NCBI GenBank assembly: GCA_017645985.1
Contig: JAGCNK010000172.1
Location: 1 to 35,136, forward strand
Direction of reading: 5' to 3'
DNA length: 35,136 nt
Source: Bacteroidales bacterium
Lineage (GTDB): Bacteria > Bacteroidota > Bacteroidia > Bacteroidales > UBA3824
Below, in pieces: positions 16,968 to 26,121 of the stretch (its first letter is position 1; every line of letters begins with the position of its first letter). A program made the translations under genes and the position numbers. The notes under the pieces were generated by a model. That model worked only from the letters and a program-made list of their open reading frames with translations, made no database searches and had not been told where the DNA came from.

Positions 16968-19448
16968 ATGCAGCCACTTTATGCCGAAGTTATATTGCCC
17001 GTTCCGCTGCCAAATCTTCTAACTTACATTGTTCCCGAATATCTCGCGGAGCAGTGCCGCGCGGGTTGTCGCGTGGTGGTGCCTTGCGGAAGATCCAAGA
17101 TGTATTCGGGAGTGGTTTACCGTATCACCGACCAAAAGCCCGAGGCATACGAGCTTAAAGAGGTGATTGAGATTCTCGACACCGTGCCTGTGGTAACCCA
17201 GGAGCAGATACAGTTTTGGAAATGGATTGCCGAATATTATATGTGCACCGTGGGCGAGGTTTACCGTGCCGCGCTGCCGTCGGGTATGAAGCTCGAAAGC
17301 GAGACAATGCTCTACCGCACCAATCTTCCCATTGATTACGACCGTTTGAAACCCAAGGAGCTGATTCTTCTCAACGCCTTTAACGACAAGGTGACCGAAA
17401 TACCAGTGTCGAAGGTGGGAAAAATTGTTTCGTCAAAAACATATATATCGCTGGTACAGAACCTGATACAGTCCGGCTACCTGGTGGCCGACAGCGTTAT
17501 CGAAGACAAATACAAACCCAAGACCGAAAAGTTTCTCACCCTGCACGAGGCGTTCACCAAGGAGATTCAGTTCAAAGAGCTGTTCGACACGCTTGAACGC
17601 AAGGCTCTCAAGCAGTTGCAGGTGCTGATGGCTTTCCTTGCCGGATCTGGCATTAAGATAGAAAACGGAGAAATAACATCGCACGGCGAAATCTCTCGTG
17701 CAAAGCTGTTGAAGAATCCCGACTTGTCGTCGCAGGCTTTGTCGGCTCTTATTCAAAAAGGTGTGCTTACCGAATACGAAAAGGAGGTGAGCCGTCTGGA
17801 AAAATACGACGGCGACATAGAGCTTTATCACGACCTGACACCGGCTCAACAGACAGCCTACGAACAAATTGAAAGCGAGTTTGCCCAGAAAAGCACTGTG
17901 CTGCTATATGGTGTTACAGGCAGCGGCAAAACCGAAATATATATAAAACTGATCGACAAATATCTGTCGGAAGGACGGCGGGTGCTTTACCTGCTGCCCG
18001 AGATTGTGCTTACGTCGCAGATTATAAGGCGTTTGCAAAAGGTGTTTGGCAATTCGGTGTGCATTTATCACAGCAAACTGTCGGATGCCGAACGTTCTGA
18101 AATTTGGAAGACGCTCGTTGACGGCAGCGAACCTAAGCTTATTCTCGGAGTGCGCTCGTCGGTGTTCCTGCCGTTTGTCAACCTCGGCTTGATTATCGTT
18201 GACGAGGAACACGAGACATCGTTCAAGCAGTACGACCCCGCGCCACGGTACAACGCCCGCGACTGCTCTATGGTGCTGGCGCAGCTTTACAACGCCAAGG
18301 TGCTGCTCGGCTCTGCCACGCCGTCGCTCGAATCGTATTTCAACGCTATGAGCGGCAAGTACGGACTTGTGTCGCTTAACAAACGTTTCTCGGAACAAGG
18401 ACAGCCTCAGTTTCAGATAGTTGACACGCTCGACGCTATGAAGCACCGTCAGATGAAGTCGCTATTCTCGCCGCAGCTGCTTGGCGAGGTGAAAAAATGC
18501 GTTGAAAATCACGAACAGGCTTTGCTGTTTCGCAACCGACGTGGTTTCTCGCCCTACGTGGAGTGCCAGACCTGCGGATGGATTCCTGTTTGCGAAAACT
18601 GCGACGTAAGTCTCACTTACCACAAGCGCGACGGACGTCTGGTGTGCCATCACTGTGGATTCTGTATGGAGATGCCCCACAAGTGTATGGCGTGCGGCGA
18701 TACCGCAATGAAGACTATGGGATTCGGCACTGAGAAAATCGAGGACGAAATAAAGATATTCTTTCCAGATGCGAGAATTTCGCGTTTGGATTCCGACGTC
18801 ACTACTTCGGTGGCTCGTTACGAAAAAATCATATCCGACTTTGAGGATGGCAATATCGACATCATTGCCGGCACTCAGATGATTTCAAAGGGGTTTGATT
18901 TCAAAAACCTTCGCCTTGTGGCTATACTCAACGCCGACAGCATGCTCAGCTATCCCGATTTCCGTGCCGAGGAACGTGCTTATCAGATGATTTCGCAGGT
19001 GGGCGGACGTGCAGGACGCAGCAATATCAAGGGTCGTGTGCTTATTCAGACCAAGAATCCGCAGCATCCTGTTTTTCAGGATATTATCAGCAATAATTAC
19101 ACCCTGCTCTACAACCGGTTGATAGCCGAGCGCAGCAGATTCCTTTATCCGCCATACACACGCCTTATAAAGATACAGTTGAAACACAAGAGTCCTGCCG
19201 ACCTCGACCACGAGTCTGCCCGGCTTGCCGACATTCTTCGAAAATCGTTTGGCGCGGGGGTGCTTGGTCCCGAATATCCGCTCATCAGCCGTATTCAGAC
19301 ACTATATATAAAGGAGATAATGCTGAAGATAAGCCGAAACCATTACGGCGCGGCAGCCAAGAAGCTTATCACCGACGCAATAGGATATGTGAAGTCCACC
19401 GCCGTGAAATCAGGACTGATTGTAGCGGTGAATGTGGATCCGTTATAA
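16968..19448 (+). CDS. priA: Primosomal protein N', replication restart helicase PriA
   Basis: 826 residues, 3'-to-5' DNA helicase that reloads the replisome at stalled forks. The N-terminal fork-binding part (residues 1-280) includes the PriA-specific LPNLLTYIVPE segment. The helicase core has Walker A GVTGSGKT at 315-322, DEEH at 412-415, GSATPS at 448-453, GTQMISKGFDF and the QVGGRAGR motif VI. Eight cysteines for two zinc ions are all present: Cys533, 536, 542, 545, 560, 563, 573 and 576. The length is in the range of Bacteroidota PriA. It starts 6 bases after the PorE-like gene and is probably transcribed with it. Confidence 0.97.
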   Translation: MQPLYAEVILPVPLPNLLTYIVPEYLAEQCRAGCRVVVPCGRSKMYSGVVYRITDQKPEAYELKEVIEILDTVPVVTQEQIQFWKWIAEYYMCTVGEVYRAALPSGMKLESETMLYRTNLPIDYDRLKPKELILLNAFNDKVTEIPVSKVGKIVSSKTYISLVQNLIQSGYLVADSVIEDKYKPKTEKFLTLHEAFTKEIQFKELFDTLERKALKQLQVLMAFLAGSGIKIENGEITSHGEISRAKLLKNPDLSSQALSALIQKGVLTEYEKEVSRLEKYDGDIELYHDLTPAQQTAYEQIESEFAQKSTVLLYGVTGSGKTEIYIKLIDKYLSEGRRVLYLLPEIVLTSQIIRRLQKVFGNSVCIYHSKLSDAERSEIWKTLVDGSEPKLILGVRSSVFLPFVNLGLIIVDEEHETSFKQYDPAPRYNARDCSMVLAQLYNAKVLLGSATPSLESYFNAMSGKYGLVSLNKRFSEQGQPQFQIVDTLDAMKHRQMKSLFSPQLLGEVKKCVENHEQALLFRNRRGFSPYVECQTCGWIPVCENCDVSLTYHKRDGRLVCHHCGFCMEMPHKCMACGDTAMKTMGFGTEKIEDEIKIFFPDARISRLDSDVTTSVARYEKIISDFEDGNIDIIAGTQMISKGFDFKNLRLVAILNADSMLSYPDFRAEERAYQMISQVGGRAGRSNIKGRVLIQTKNPQHPVFQDIISNNYTLLYNRLIAERSRFLYPPYTRLIKIQLKHKSPADLDHESARLADILRKSFGAGVLGPEYPLISRIQTLYIKEIMLKISRNHYGAAAKKLITDAIGYVKSTAVKSGLIVAVNVDPL

Positions 19449-19486
19449 AAAAGCAAATTATTAAAACATCATAAAAATATATCAAA

Positions 19487-20677
19487 ATGAGATTATCATC
19501 AAGAATCAACAGAGTAGCCGAATCGCAGACGCTTGCGATGAGCCAGAAGAGCAACGAACTAAAAGAACAAGGCATCGACGTGGTGAACCTTACAGTTGGA
19601 CAGCCCGACTTTTTCACCCCCGACAACGTGAAAGCCGCAGCTAAAAAAGCTATAGACGACAATTTCTCGTTTTATTCGCCAGTACCTGGTTATAAAGATT
19701 TGATACAGGCTATACAAGGCAAATTCAAACGTGAGAATAATCTCCAATACGCCGAAAACCAGATAGTTGTGTCTACAGGTGCTAAACAGTGCCTTGCCAA
19801 CGCTATGCAGTGTCTTTTTCAAGAGGGCGACGAGGTGATAATTCCCACACCTTACTGGGTTTCGTATATCGAGCTTGCCCACCTCTGCAACGCTACCCCC
19901 GTTATCATTGAGGGAAATCCCGAAAACTACTACAAGATTACTCCCGAGCAGTTGGAAAAGGCCATCTCTCCCAAAACACACGGCTTTATCCTCAACGCTC
20001 CTTCAAACCCTTCGGGCAGCATCTACACCAAGGACGAGCTTAAAGCTCTTGCCGACGTGCTGGCTAAATATCCCGAGGTGGCTATCATCTCCGACGAGAT
20101 TTACGAGCACCTTACTTACCAAGGCAGCCACGAATCTATCGCCCAGTTCTCGAATGTTTACAATCAGACTATCGTAATCAACGGTCTTTCAAAGGCTTAC
20201 GCTATGACTGGCTGGCGTTTGGGCTATATGGCTGGTCCTGTTGAGGTGGCCAAGGCGTGCAAAAAACTTCAAGGTCAGACCACTTCGGGCACTTGCTCAA
20301 TCACTCAGCGTGCCGCCATCGAGGCTCTCAACGGTGACCAGAGCATCATCGACAAGAACAACGAGGTGCTCATCAAACGTCGCGACCTTATGGTTAAATA
20401 CCTCAAGGAGATTCCGGGCGTGAAACTCAACGTGCCTCCCGCCACATTCTACACCTTCCCCGATTTTTCGGCTTACTACGGCAAATCGTACGAAGGCAAA
20501 AAAATCAACGGATCGTCCGACCTCTGCGACTTCCTTCTCAATGTGGCTCACGTGGCTACTGTGGCAGGCAGCGCATTCGGCGTTGACGCTTGCATCCGTA
20601 TGAGCTACGTTGTTGACTTCCCCCGTATCGACGAAGCATTCAAACGCATCAACAAGGCGTTGGCGTTGTTGAAATAA
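19487..20677 (+). CDS. aspC: Pyridoxal-phosphate aspartate aminotransferase, class I (type Ib)
   Basis: 396 residues, cytoplasmic fold-type-I aminotransferase, probably aspartate plus 2-oxoglutarate to oxaloacetate plus glutamate. PLP lysine Lys236 in INGLSKAYAMTGWR, Asn174 in PSNPSG, Asp203 and Tyr206 in SDEIYEH, and the substrate carboxylate arginine Arg371 in CIRMSY are all present. The start RLSSRINRVAESQTLAM is typical of the type Ib group found in many bacteria, some of which also take prephenate or aromatic acids; the exact specificity is not certain. It lies 38 bases after priA with no obvious promoter between, so read-through from priA is likely. A strong palindrome follows its stop. 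Confidence 0.93.
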   Translation: MRLSSRINRVAESQTLAMSQKSNELKEQGIDVVNLTVGQPDFFTPDNVKAAAKKAIDDNFSFYSPVPGYKDLIQAIQGKFKRENNLQYAENQIVVSTGAKQCLANAMQCLFQEGDEVIIPTPYWVSYIELAHLCNATPVIIEGNPENYYKITPEQLEKAISPKTHGFILNAPSNPSGSIYTKDELKALADVLAKYPEVAIISDEIYEHLTYQGSHESIAQFSNVYNQTIVINGLSKAYAMTGWRLGYMAGPVEVAKACKKLQGQTTSGTCSITQRAAIEALNGDQSIIDKNNEVLIKRRDLMVKYLKEIPGVKLNVPPATFYTFPDFSAYYGKSYEGKKINGSSDLCDFLLNVAHVATVAGSAFGVDACIRMSYVVDFPRIDEAFKRINKALALLK

Positions 20678-20698
20678 TTTTTTTTGGAAACAATTATT

Positions 20699-20728
20699 TG
20701 TAGAGACGCGCCATGGCGCGTCTCTACA
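20699..20728. repeat. Perfect 30-base palindrome, possible terminator or dispersed repeat
   Basis: The 30 bases are perfectly self-complementary, with a CGCG-rich core and CATG at the centre, and are followed at once by a run of mostly T. The stem can form in RNA from either strand, and the T-run suits termination of the aminotransferase transcript. From memory, palindromes of this kind (GTAGAGAC at one end, GTCTCTAC at the other) are dispersed in many copies in some Bacteroidota and cyanobacterial genomes, so it may be a repeat copy as well as a terminator. Confidence 0.8.
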
Positions 20729-20754
20729 TTTTTTTAACATTTTAAATTAAACCT

Positions 20755-21921
20755 ATGATGAAAAGATTTTTATTACCTACCTTAGCTTTGCTGTTGAGTA
20801 TCAATGCTAAAGCACAATTTGCTCCGCCCACTCAGATTCCCGAAGGGGCTAAACCGTTGTCTACCAATATTAATCAAAATTCATTTCCTTATATTTTGCC
20901 CGACAAAAAAGTGTTTTTTTCGCTCAATGCTCCCACGGCAAACACTGTTCAGGTGGACATCTGCAGCAAAAAATACGATATGACTAAAAACGAAAAGGGA
21001 ATATGGTCGGTGGAAATTCCTCCGCAAGTGCCTGGTTTCCATTATTATGCTCTCGTGGTAGACGGTGTTTCGGTCAACGATCCCGCCTCGGAAACTTTCT
21101 ACGGCTGCGGCAAGATGATGAGCGGTGTGGATATTCCCGAAGATAATACCGAAGATTTTGAAATTCAGAACGTTGCCCACGGTCAGGTGTCAATTGTAAA
21201 CTATTATTCAAATGTGGACAACGAGTGGCGTCCGCTGTGGGTGTACACTCCTGCGGGCTACAACAACGATTTGAAAAAACGCTATCCAGTTGTATATATC
21301 CAGCACGGTGGCGGCGAAGACCATCGTGGATGGGTTCAGCAGGGTCGTCTCGCCAACATTATGGACAACCTCATTGCCTCGCAACGTGCTGTGCCTATGA
21401 TTGTGGTATGCGCCAATGGTAATGTAAAAAAACGTGTTCCTGGTTTCCCCGCCTATTCCAAAGAGGCTATGAAGCCGTTCAGAACCGAGATGATAGAAAA
21501 CATCGTTCCCTTTGTCGACAAGAACTTCCGTACCAAGGCTGACGCTCAGAACCGTGCCATGTGCGGACTTTCGATGGGAGGGGGGCAGTCGTTTTATGTG
21601 GGACTTCCTTCGCCCGAGGTGTTTGCCAATATCGGTATTTTTTCCGCAGGTATCTTTGGCGGAATAATGGGTCAGGACAATTTCGACCCAGAGAAGGAGA
21701 TGCCCGGTATGCTGTCTGACACCAAAAAGTTCAACAGTCAGCACAAGGTGTTCTACATCAGCTGCGGAGAACAGGATCCTCGCATCACCTACACTCAGAA
21801 GGCTGTGAAAAAGATGCAGGACGCCGGTGTGAACGTTCAGTTCAACTCTTTTGCCGGCGACCACGAATGGCAACCCTGGCGCAAGTCGGTTAGAGATTTC
21901 ACTCAGAAACTGTTCAAATAA
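20755..21921 (+). CDS. Secreted alpha/beta-hydrolase esterase, carbohydrate esterase family 1-like
   Basis: 388 residues beginning ATG ATG; either may serve as start. A signal peptide (KRFLLPTLALLLSINAKAQ) predicts export. Residues about 25-130 form an immunoglobulin-like (E-set) domain as found before esterase domains of XynZ/feruloyl-esterase type, and the rest is an esterase-D-like hydrolase. The catalytic triad can be seen: Ser273 in GLSMGGG, Asp341 in CGEQDPR and His370 in GDHEWQPW. An oxyanion-hole segment is VVYIQHGGGEDHRGW. Family members remove feruloyl or acetyl groups from plant polysaccharides, or act on other esters; the substrate is not determined. The gene is isolated between the palindrome and the receptor genes, with no polysaccharide-utilisation (SusC/SusD) genes nearby. 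Confidence 0.88.
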   Translation: MMKRFLLPTLALLLSINAKAQFAPPTQIPEGAKPLSTNINQNSFPYILPDKKVFFSLNAPTANTVQVDICSKKYDMTKNEKGIWSVEIPPQVPGFHYYALVVDGVSVNDPASETFYGCGKMMSGVDIPEDNTEDFEIQNVAHGQVSIVNYYSNVDNEWRPLWVYTPAGYNNDLKKRYPVVYIQHGGGEDHRGWVQQGRLANIMDNLIASQRAVPMIVVCANGNVKKRVPGFPAYSKEAMKPFRTEMIENIVPFVDKNFRTKADAQNRAMCGLSMGGGQSFYVGLPSPEVFANIGIFSAGIFGGIMGQDNFDPEKEMPGMLSDTKKFNSQHKVFYISCGEQDPRITYTQKAVKKMQDAGVNVQFNSFAGDHEWQPWRKSVRDFTQKLFK

Positions 21922-21968
21922 ATATTTCGACTTATCCTGCCTTTTGCCCGAAAAAAAAGGGAAAAACG

Positions 21969-22025
21969 TATACGCCGTTTCGCAAAAAAAGCGTATATTT
22001 AAACGTCATTTTTTTACGCGAAACG
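21969..22025 (+). other. Inverted repeats in the leader of the first receptor gene
   Basis: Two interleaved inverted repeats lie just before the ATG at 22026: TATACGC (21969-21975) with GCGTATA (21991-21997), and CGTTTCGC (21976-21983) with GCGAAACG (22018-22025). The second arm abuts the start codon, so a folded leader could hide the translation start; alternatively these are protein-binding sites. The function is unknown, and no clear -33/-7 promoter is seen in this gap. Confidence 0.4.
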
Positions 22026-23954
22026 ATGGGCAAAAAAAAGAAACGAGAGTCGATAGTCTTGAATATGATGAAGGTGCTGATACCAGTTACCATAGTTCTG
22101 GTGGCTGGTGTCAACACTTTGCTTTTTCTTATAATCCGCAGCAACAACAAGCAGCTGCTCAATAAGGCTATGGACGAGATTGTCTCTAACAATGTGTCGC
22201 AGATTTCTCAGCAGTTTGAGAATATCGTGTCACAATTGGAGATGCTCTCGGAGTTTCGCACCAGCCAGCATATCGGCGACACCGTGAGTTTCAGTATGAT
22301 ACAAATGCTTGTCAACAACAGCAACGGCGTGTTCCGTTACTGCGGTTTCACCAATGCCGACGGTTATACTGTTACCACGCTGTCTGATTCTATGCATTCG
22401 TTGAAACCTCCCGAGGGACTTCTCAGCTTTATTGCGAGCCAGCGTTTTTATGTGTCGGACCGTCTGCCTGCTCTCGACGGCAAGGACGACATTATCTATA
22501 TCCACGTGCCCACCATCAAGGATGACAAGATGATTGGAATCATTTCGGCGGCGGTGGACGCAAAAAAGGTGGAGGATATGGCTTGTGAGCAGAAGGTTAT
22601 GGGCACAGGTTTCGGTATGGTGGTCAACAGCCGCTCCACATCGGTTCAGATGTGTACCGAGCATCCCGAATGGATCAACAATTTCAAACTTACCGACAGC
22701 TCTGATTATAAGGGATTTGATATGATTGCCAACGCAATAGTCTCCGACATTGATTTTGTGGAGCCAATGGATATCGAGACCCCCGACCACGAGCGTTACG
22801 CCATTATCTGGAAAAAAATAGGATTTACCGACTGGCACTATGTATATGCCACTCCCGTGTCATCATTGAAGGCTCGCAACAGTCTGCTTATCAAACTCTT
22901 CATTCTGTTTGTGCCGGCGTCGTGCATCATATTTATCGTGGTGCTGCTGTGGCTTGTGTCGTCGCACATCAATCGTCCGCTGCATCAGCTGTTGAAGGCT
23001 GTGGCTTGTTTCTGGACGGGCAAACTGTACAAGGTGCAGGATTTCAAGGCGCAACGCAACGACGAGCTTGGACAGATATTGAAGTCTACCACCGATATGT
23101 CGCTCAAACTTGAAACTGTGACCCAGAGCATTCGCCAGAAGGCGTCGCAGATAGTGTCCGACAGCCGTATGCTCAACGATTCGGCTGAGCACATTTCGCA
23201 GTCGGTATCAAGACAGGCCACCGCTGCCGACGAGATTTCGGCGGTGCTGAGCTATATGCTCGATATTATTTCGCGAAACACCTCGTATGCGCTTGAAACT
23301 CATCAGATAAGCACCGATGTGGTAGAAAATCTCAACACAGTGTCGCAGGTGTCGCAAAAGTCGCTCGAAAGCACATTGCAGATTTCCGAAAAAATCCGTG
23401 TTATCAACGAGATAGCATCCAAAACCGACCTTCTTGCCATCAACGCCGCAGTGGAGGCCGCCAAGGCGGGCGACGAAGGAAAGGGTTTCGCAGTGGTGGC
23501 AGGAGAAATCAAAAAACTCGCCGAGCGATGCCGTGCAGCAGCCATCCAAATCGACGATGCCATTGCTGATGATGTCAAGCTGTCGGAAAAAGCCGCCAAA
23601 CTGTTTGCCAAGCTCGTTCCCGTTATCAATCAGACCAACGAGAAGGTGTCGTTGATAGTGGAGTCTGCCAAGGAGCAGGAGTACAGCTCGCAACAGATTT
23701 CAAAATCTATCAAGCAGCTTGCCGAAATTGCGACCAACAATGCCTCTGCCGCCGCCGAGATGGTAAAACAGGCCGAAATGTTCACCAAATACGCCGCCGG
23801 ACTTGTGGAGGATGTCACATTCTTCAAAACCAGAGACACCGACCGTACCGAGATGCTCAAACGTCAGCTCGAGGAACATGAAAACGAACTTTATCGCGTT
23901 AAGATGGTGCTTGAGTCGCAGATGCACGGCAATAATGAAAAAGAGAGTAAGTAG
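22026..23954 (+). CDS. Methyl-accepting chemotaxis-like receptor, dCache sensor (first of two)
   Basis: 642 residues. A basic N-terminus (GKKKKRES) precedes TM1 (about 17-37), followed by a dCache-type extracytoplasmic domain (38-285, with a GFTNADGYTVTT strand and IIYIHVPTIKDDKMIGIISAAV), TM2 (about 288-312), HAMP (313-365) and a signalling domain (about 380-600). The conserved hairpin tip is present: TDLLAINAAVEAAKAG at 467-482, then GKGFAVVAGEIKKLAE. The end is coiled coil without a CheR-binding pentapeptide. In chemotaxis such proteins control CheA through CheW; no che gene is seen in this window. It is followed after 20 bases by a second receptor, so the two are co-transcribed. The ligand is unknown. 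Confidence 0.93.
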   Translation: MGKKKKRESIVLNMMKVLIPVTIVLVAGVNTLLFLIIRSNNKQLLNKAMDEIVSNNVSQISQQFENIVSQLEMLSEFRTSQHIGDTVSFSMIQMLVNNSNGVFRYCGFTNADGYTVTTLSDSMHSLKPPEGLLSFIASQRFYVSDRLPALDGKDDIIYIHVPTIKDDKMIGIISAAVDAKKVEDMACEQKVMGTGFGMVVNSRSTSVQMCTEHPEWINNFKLTDSSDYKGFDMIANAIVSDIDFVEPMDIETPDHERYAIIWKKIGFTDWHYVYATPVSSLKARNSLLIKLFILFVPASCIIFIVVLLWLVSSHINRPLHQLLKAVACFWTGKLYKVQDFKAQRNDELGQILKSTTDMSLKLETVTQSIRQKASQIVSDSRMLNDSAEHISQSVSRQATAADEISAVLSYMLDIISRNTSYALETHQISTDVVENLNTVSQVSQKSLESTLQISEKIRVINEIASKTDLLAINAAVEAAKAGDEGKGFAVVAGEIKKLAERCRAAAIQIDDAIADDVKLSEKAAKLFAKLVPVINQTNEKVSLIVESAKEQEYSSQQISKSIKQLAEIATNNASAAAEMVKQAEMFTKYAAGLVEDVTFFKTRDTDRTEMLKRQLEEHENELYRVKMVLESQMHGNNEKESK

Positions 23955-23974
23955 AATATTATAATATAGTTACT

Positions 23975-26107
23975 ATGGCTAAATACAAGCAGAGTTTTCT
24001 AAGTAGATTCATAGCCTCGCACGGGCACAGCCTGTGGAGCAAGCTCGTGTTGATTACCGTTCCCATCGTGGCGGCTATCATCATCGGGTCCGACATATTT
24101 ATCTATAACTATCTATATGACGCTTCGCACCAGACCATCAACAACCTCGGTTTGCAGACGCTTGACATTCAGAGCAAGAATATCTCAAACTATCTCAATG
24201 CCTACGTTCACGACCTGAGGCTTTTAAGTAGCCTGTATTCCAAAAATTACGATTCGCAACGTCTTTTGCATTCGGCAACACGCCTTGTGGAAGACAACCC
24301 CGATAAGTATCTATACATCCGTCTGGCTACTCCCGACGGTATGCAGTACACCACCAACAGCGGCGTCGACACTATTGGCGACCCTATGCAGCGCGATTAT
24401 TTTAGAAAACTTTCTATTCCAAACAACAACGAGGTGTTCGCTATGCCAAAGCAGTTTAAGGGCGACAGCGCAGTGTTCAACGTGGCTGTGCCTGTGCGCG
24501 ACGACAACGGACGCACTCTCGCCGTGCTTACAGCCGTATTCGACAACGACACCATCAACTCGTATATCTCTAATATGAAGATCAACGGTCTGGGAATGGG
24601 TGCTATGGTAGACGAGAACACAACCCTGATAGCCTATCCCCGACAGAAATATATCAACGCTTTGGATTTCCGTTCGGCCTCTGATAAGGGATACCGCGGA
24701 TTGGGCAACTTCCTTACAAGCATTGTTACCGACAAGCGTGTTTCGGGCATTGCCACTTGCTTAAACGACTCGTCGCACCAGGTGGAGATTTATTATCACC
24801 GTGTGGACAATACCGACTGGACTCTCGGTATCATTGTGGAGAAGGATTTGCTCTATGTGGCTGACTGGCATATGCTTGTGCTGCTTGTCACCACAGGATT
24901 TGTCACTATTTTGCTGTTCTGTATTCTGCTGTGGCAGGTGATTCGTTTTATTGTGGGTCCGATACGCTCGGTAAACACTCTTGCTCAGGATATTGCGCAG
25001 GGGCGGCTCTATTCTACCGCCGCCGACCATATAGCCAATGTCGACGAGCTTGGCGACCTTGCCCGAAATGTAAAGAATATGAAGGAACGCCTCCGCAATG
25101 CCGTGCAGACTATACGTAAATATTCGTTGGAGACAGCGCAGAGCGGCAAGTCGCTTTCCGACATTGTGGCGCAGCTGTCCGACGATACTCAGAATCAGGC
25201 TTCGGCGGTAGATGATATTTCGTCGGCGCTTGAAAACATGGCGTCGCTTATCGAGCGCAACAATGCCAACGCAAAAATGACCTGCGAGTCGTCTGACAGC
25301 ATTGCCGAAGATGTGCTTACCATTACCAAGGCGTCGGCAAGCACTCTGGCTTGTATCCAAAATGTGATTTCCAAGGCTAAGATTATCAACGAGATAACCT
25401 CACGAACCGACCTTCTCGCCATCAACGCAGCTGTGGAGGCTGCAAGAGCGGGCGTTCACGGCAAGGGTTTTGCCGTGGTGGCTTCCGAAATCCGTAAGCT
25501 TGCCGAGCACTGCCAGGAGGTGTCGATCCAAATCAACGAGTCAAGTGCGCGAAGCCTCAAAATCACCGAACGTTCGTCAGACCTTGTTGACAAGATTACT
25601 CCCCGTATCCGCAAGAATGCAGCTATGGTGTCGGAGATTGCCGCATCGTGCAACGAACAGCTCGACCGCACATTGGCTATCAATCACGCCGTGCAGCAGC
25701 TGGTGGACATCACGCAGTCTAACTCTCGTTCGTCGGAGGCTATGCTGCGCAATTCGGATGATATGATCACGCTGTGGCGCAGTCTCAACGAGTCGGTGGA
25801 ATTTTTCAAGCTTACCGGCACGGAAACTACCGATCCCGTAAAACTACAGAACCTTATCGAGGAGCATACCACCGAAATACTGAAACTTAAATCGCAACTT
25901 GTGGAATGTCTTGAAGAACAGGGCGCAGCCTTGGGCAGCATTGCGCCTTTGGCGGCACAGATAGAAAAAGCTGACAAAGCCGAACTTCAGGACAGTGAGA
26001 CAAAAGCAACCCCCCGTATGCCAAAGGAGCAGCATCATCCCGGATTCAATATCAGACTCGAAGATGAAAATAAGAGTTTGGACGACAGTTATGAGAATTT
26101 TGAATAG
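23975..26107 (+). CDS. Methyl-accepting chemotaxis-like receptor, dCache sensor (second of two)
   Basis: 710 residues, a paralogue of the preceding receptor. TM1 is about 23-46. The extracytoplasmic dCache domain (47-295) includes TPDGMQYTTNSG, RDYFRKL and FNVAVPVRDDNGRTLAVLTAV, close to the amino-acid-type dCache pattern, although the full ligand motif cannot be confirmed by eye. TM2 is about 299-322, HAMP about 323-375, and the signalling domain carries TDLLAINAAVEAARAG near 478-493 followed by GKGFAVVASEIRKLAEH. After the signalling domain comes a long charged tail of about 100 residues (EEHTTEILKLKSQLVECLEEQ, then a low-complexity end) with no recognised domain. The gene lies 20 bases downstream of the first receptor and converges on the translocase-like gene 14 bases further on. 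Confidence 0.93.
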   Translation: MAKYKQSFLSRFIASHGHSLWSKLVLITVPIVAAIIIGSDIFIYNYLYDASHQTINNLGLQTLDIQSKNISNYLNAYVHDLRLLSSLYSKNYDSQRLLHSATRLVEDNPDKYLYIRLATPDGMQYTTNSGVDTIGDPMQRDYFRKLSIPNNNEVFAMPKQFKGDSAVFNVAVPVRDDNGRTLAVLTAVFDNDTINSYISNMKINGLGMGAMVDENTTLIAYPRQKYINALDFRSASDKGYRGLGNFLTSIVTDKRVSGIATCLNDSSHQVEIYYHRVDNTDWTLGIIVEKDLLYVADWHMLVLLVTTGFVTILLFCILLWQVIRFIVGPIRSVNTLAQDIAQGRLYSTAADHIANVDELGDLARNVKNMKERLRNAVQTIRKYSLETAQSGKSLSDIVAQLSDDTQNQASAVDDISSALENMASLIERNNANAKMTCESSDSIAEDVLTITKASASTLACIQNVISKAKIINEITSRTDLLAINAAVEAARAGVHGKGFAVVASEIRKLAEHCQEVSIQINESSARSLKITERSSDLVDKITPRIRKNAAMVSEIAASCNEQLDRTLAINHAVQQLVDITQSNSRSSEAMLRNSDDMITLWRSLNESVEFFKLTGTETTDPVKLQNLIEEHTTEILKLKSQLVECLEEQGAALGSIAPLAAQIEKADKAELQDSETKATPRMPKEQHHPGFNIRLEDENKSLDDSYENFE

Positions 26108-26121
26108 CCGCTGACCGCATT

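Noticed and set aside
20699..20728. Insertion-sequence terminal repeat or attachment site
   Set aside because: No transposase or integrase gene and no matching second end in the window; a terminator or dispersed palindrome explains it better.
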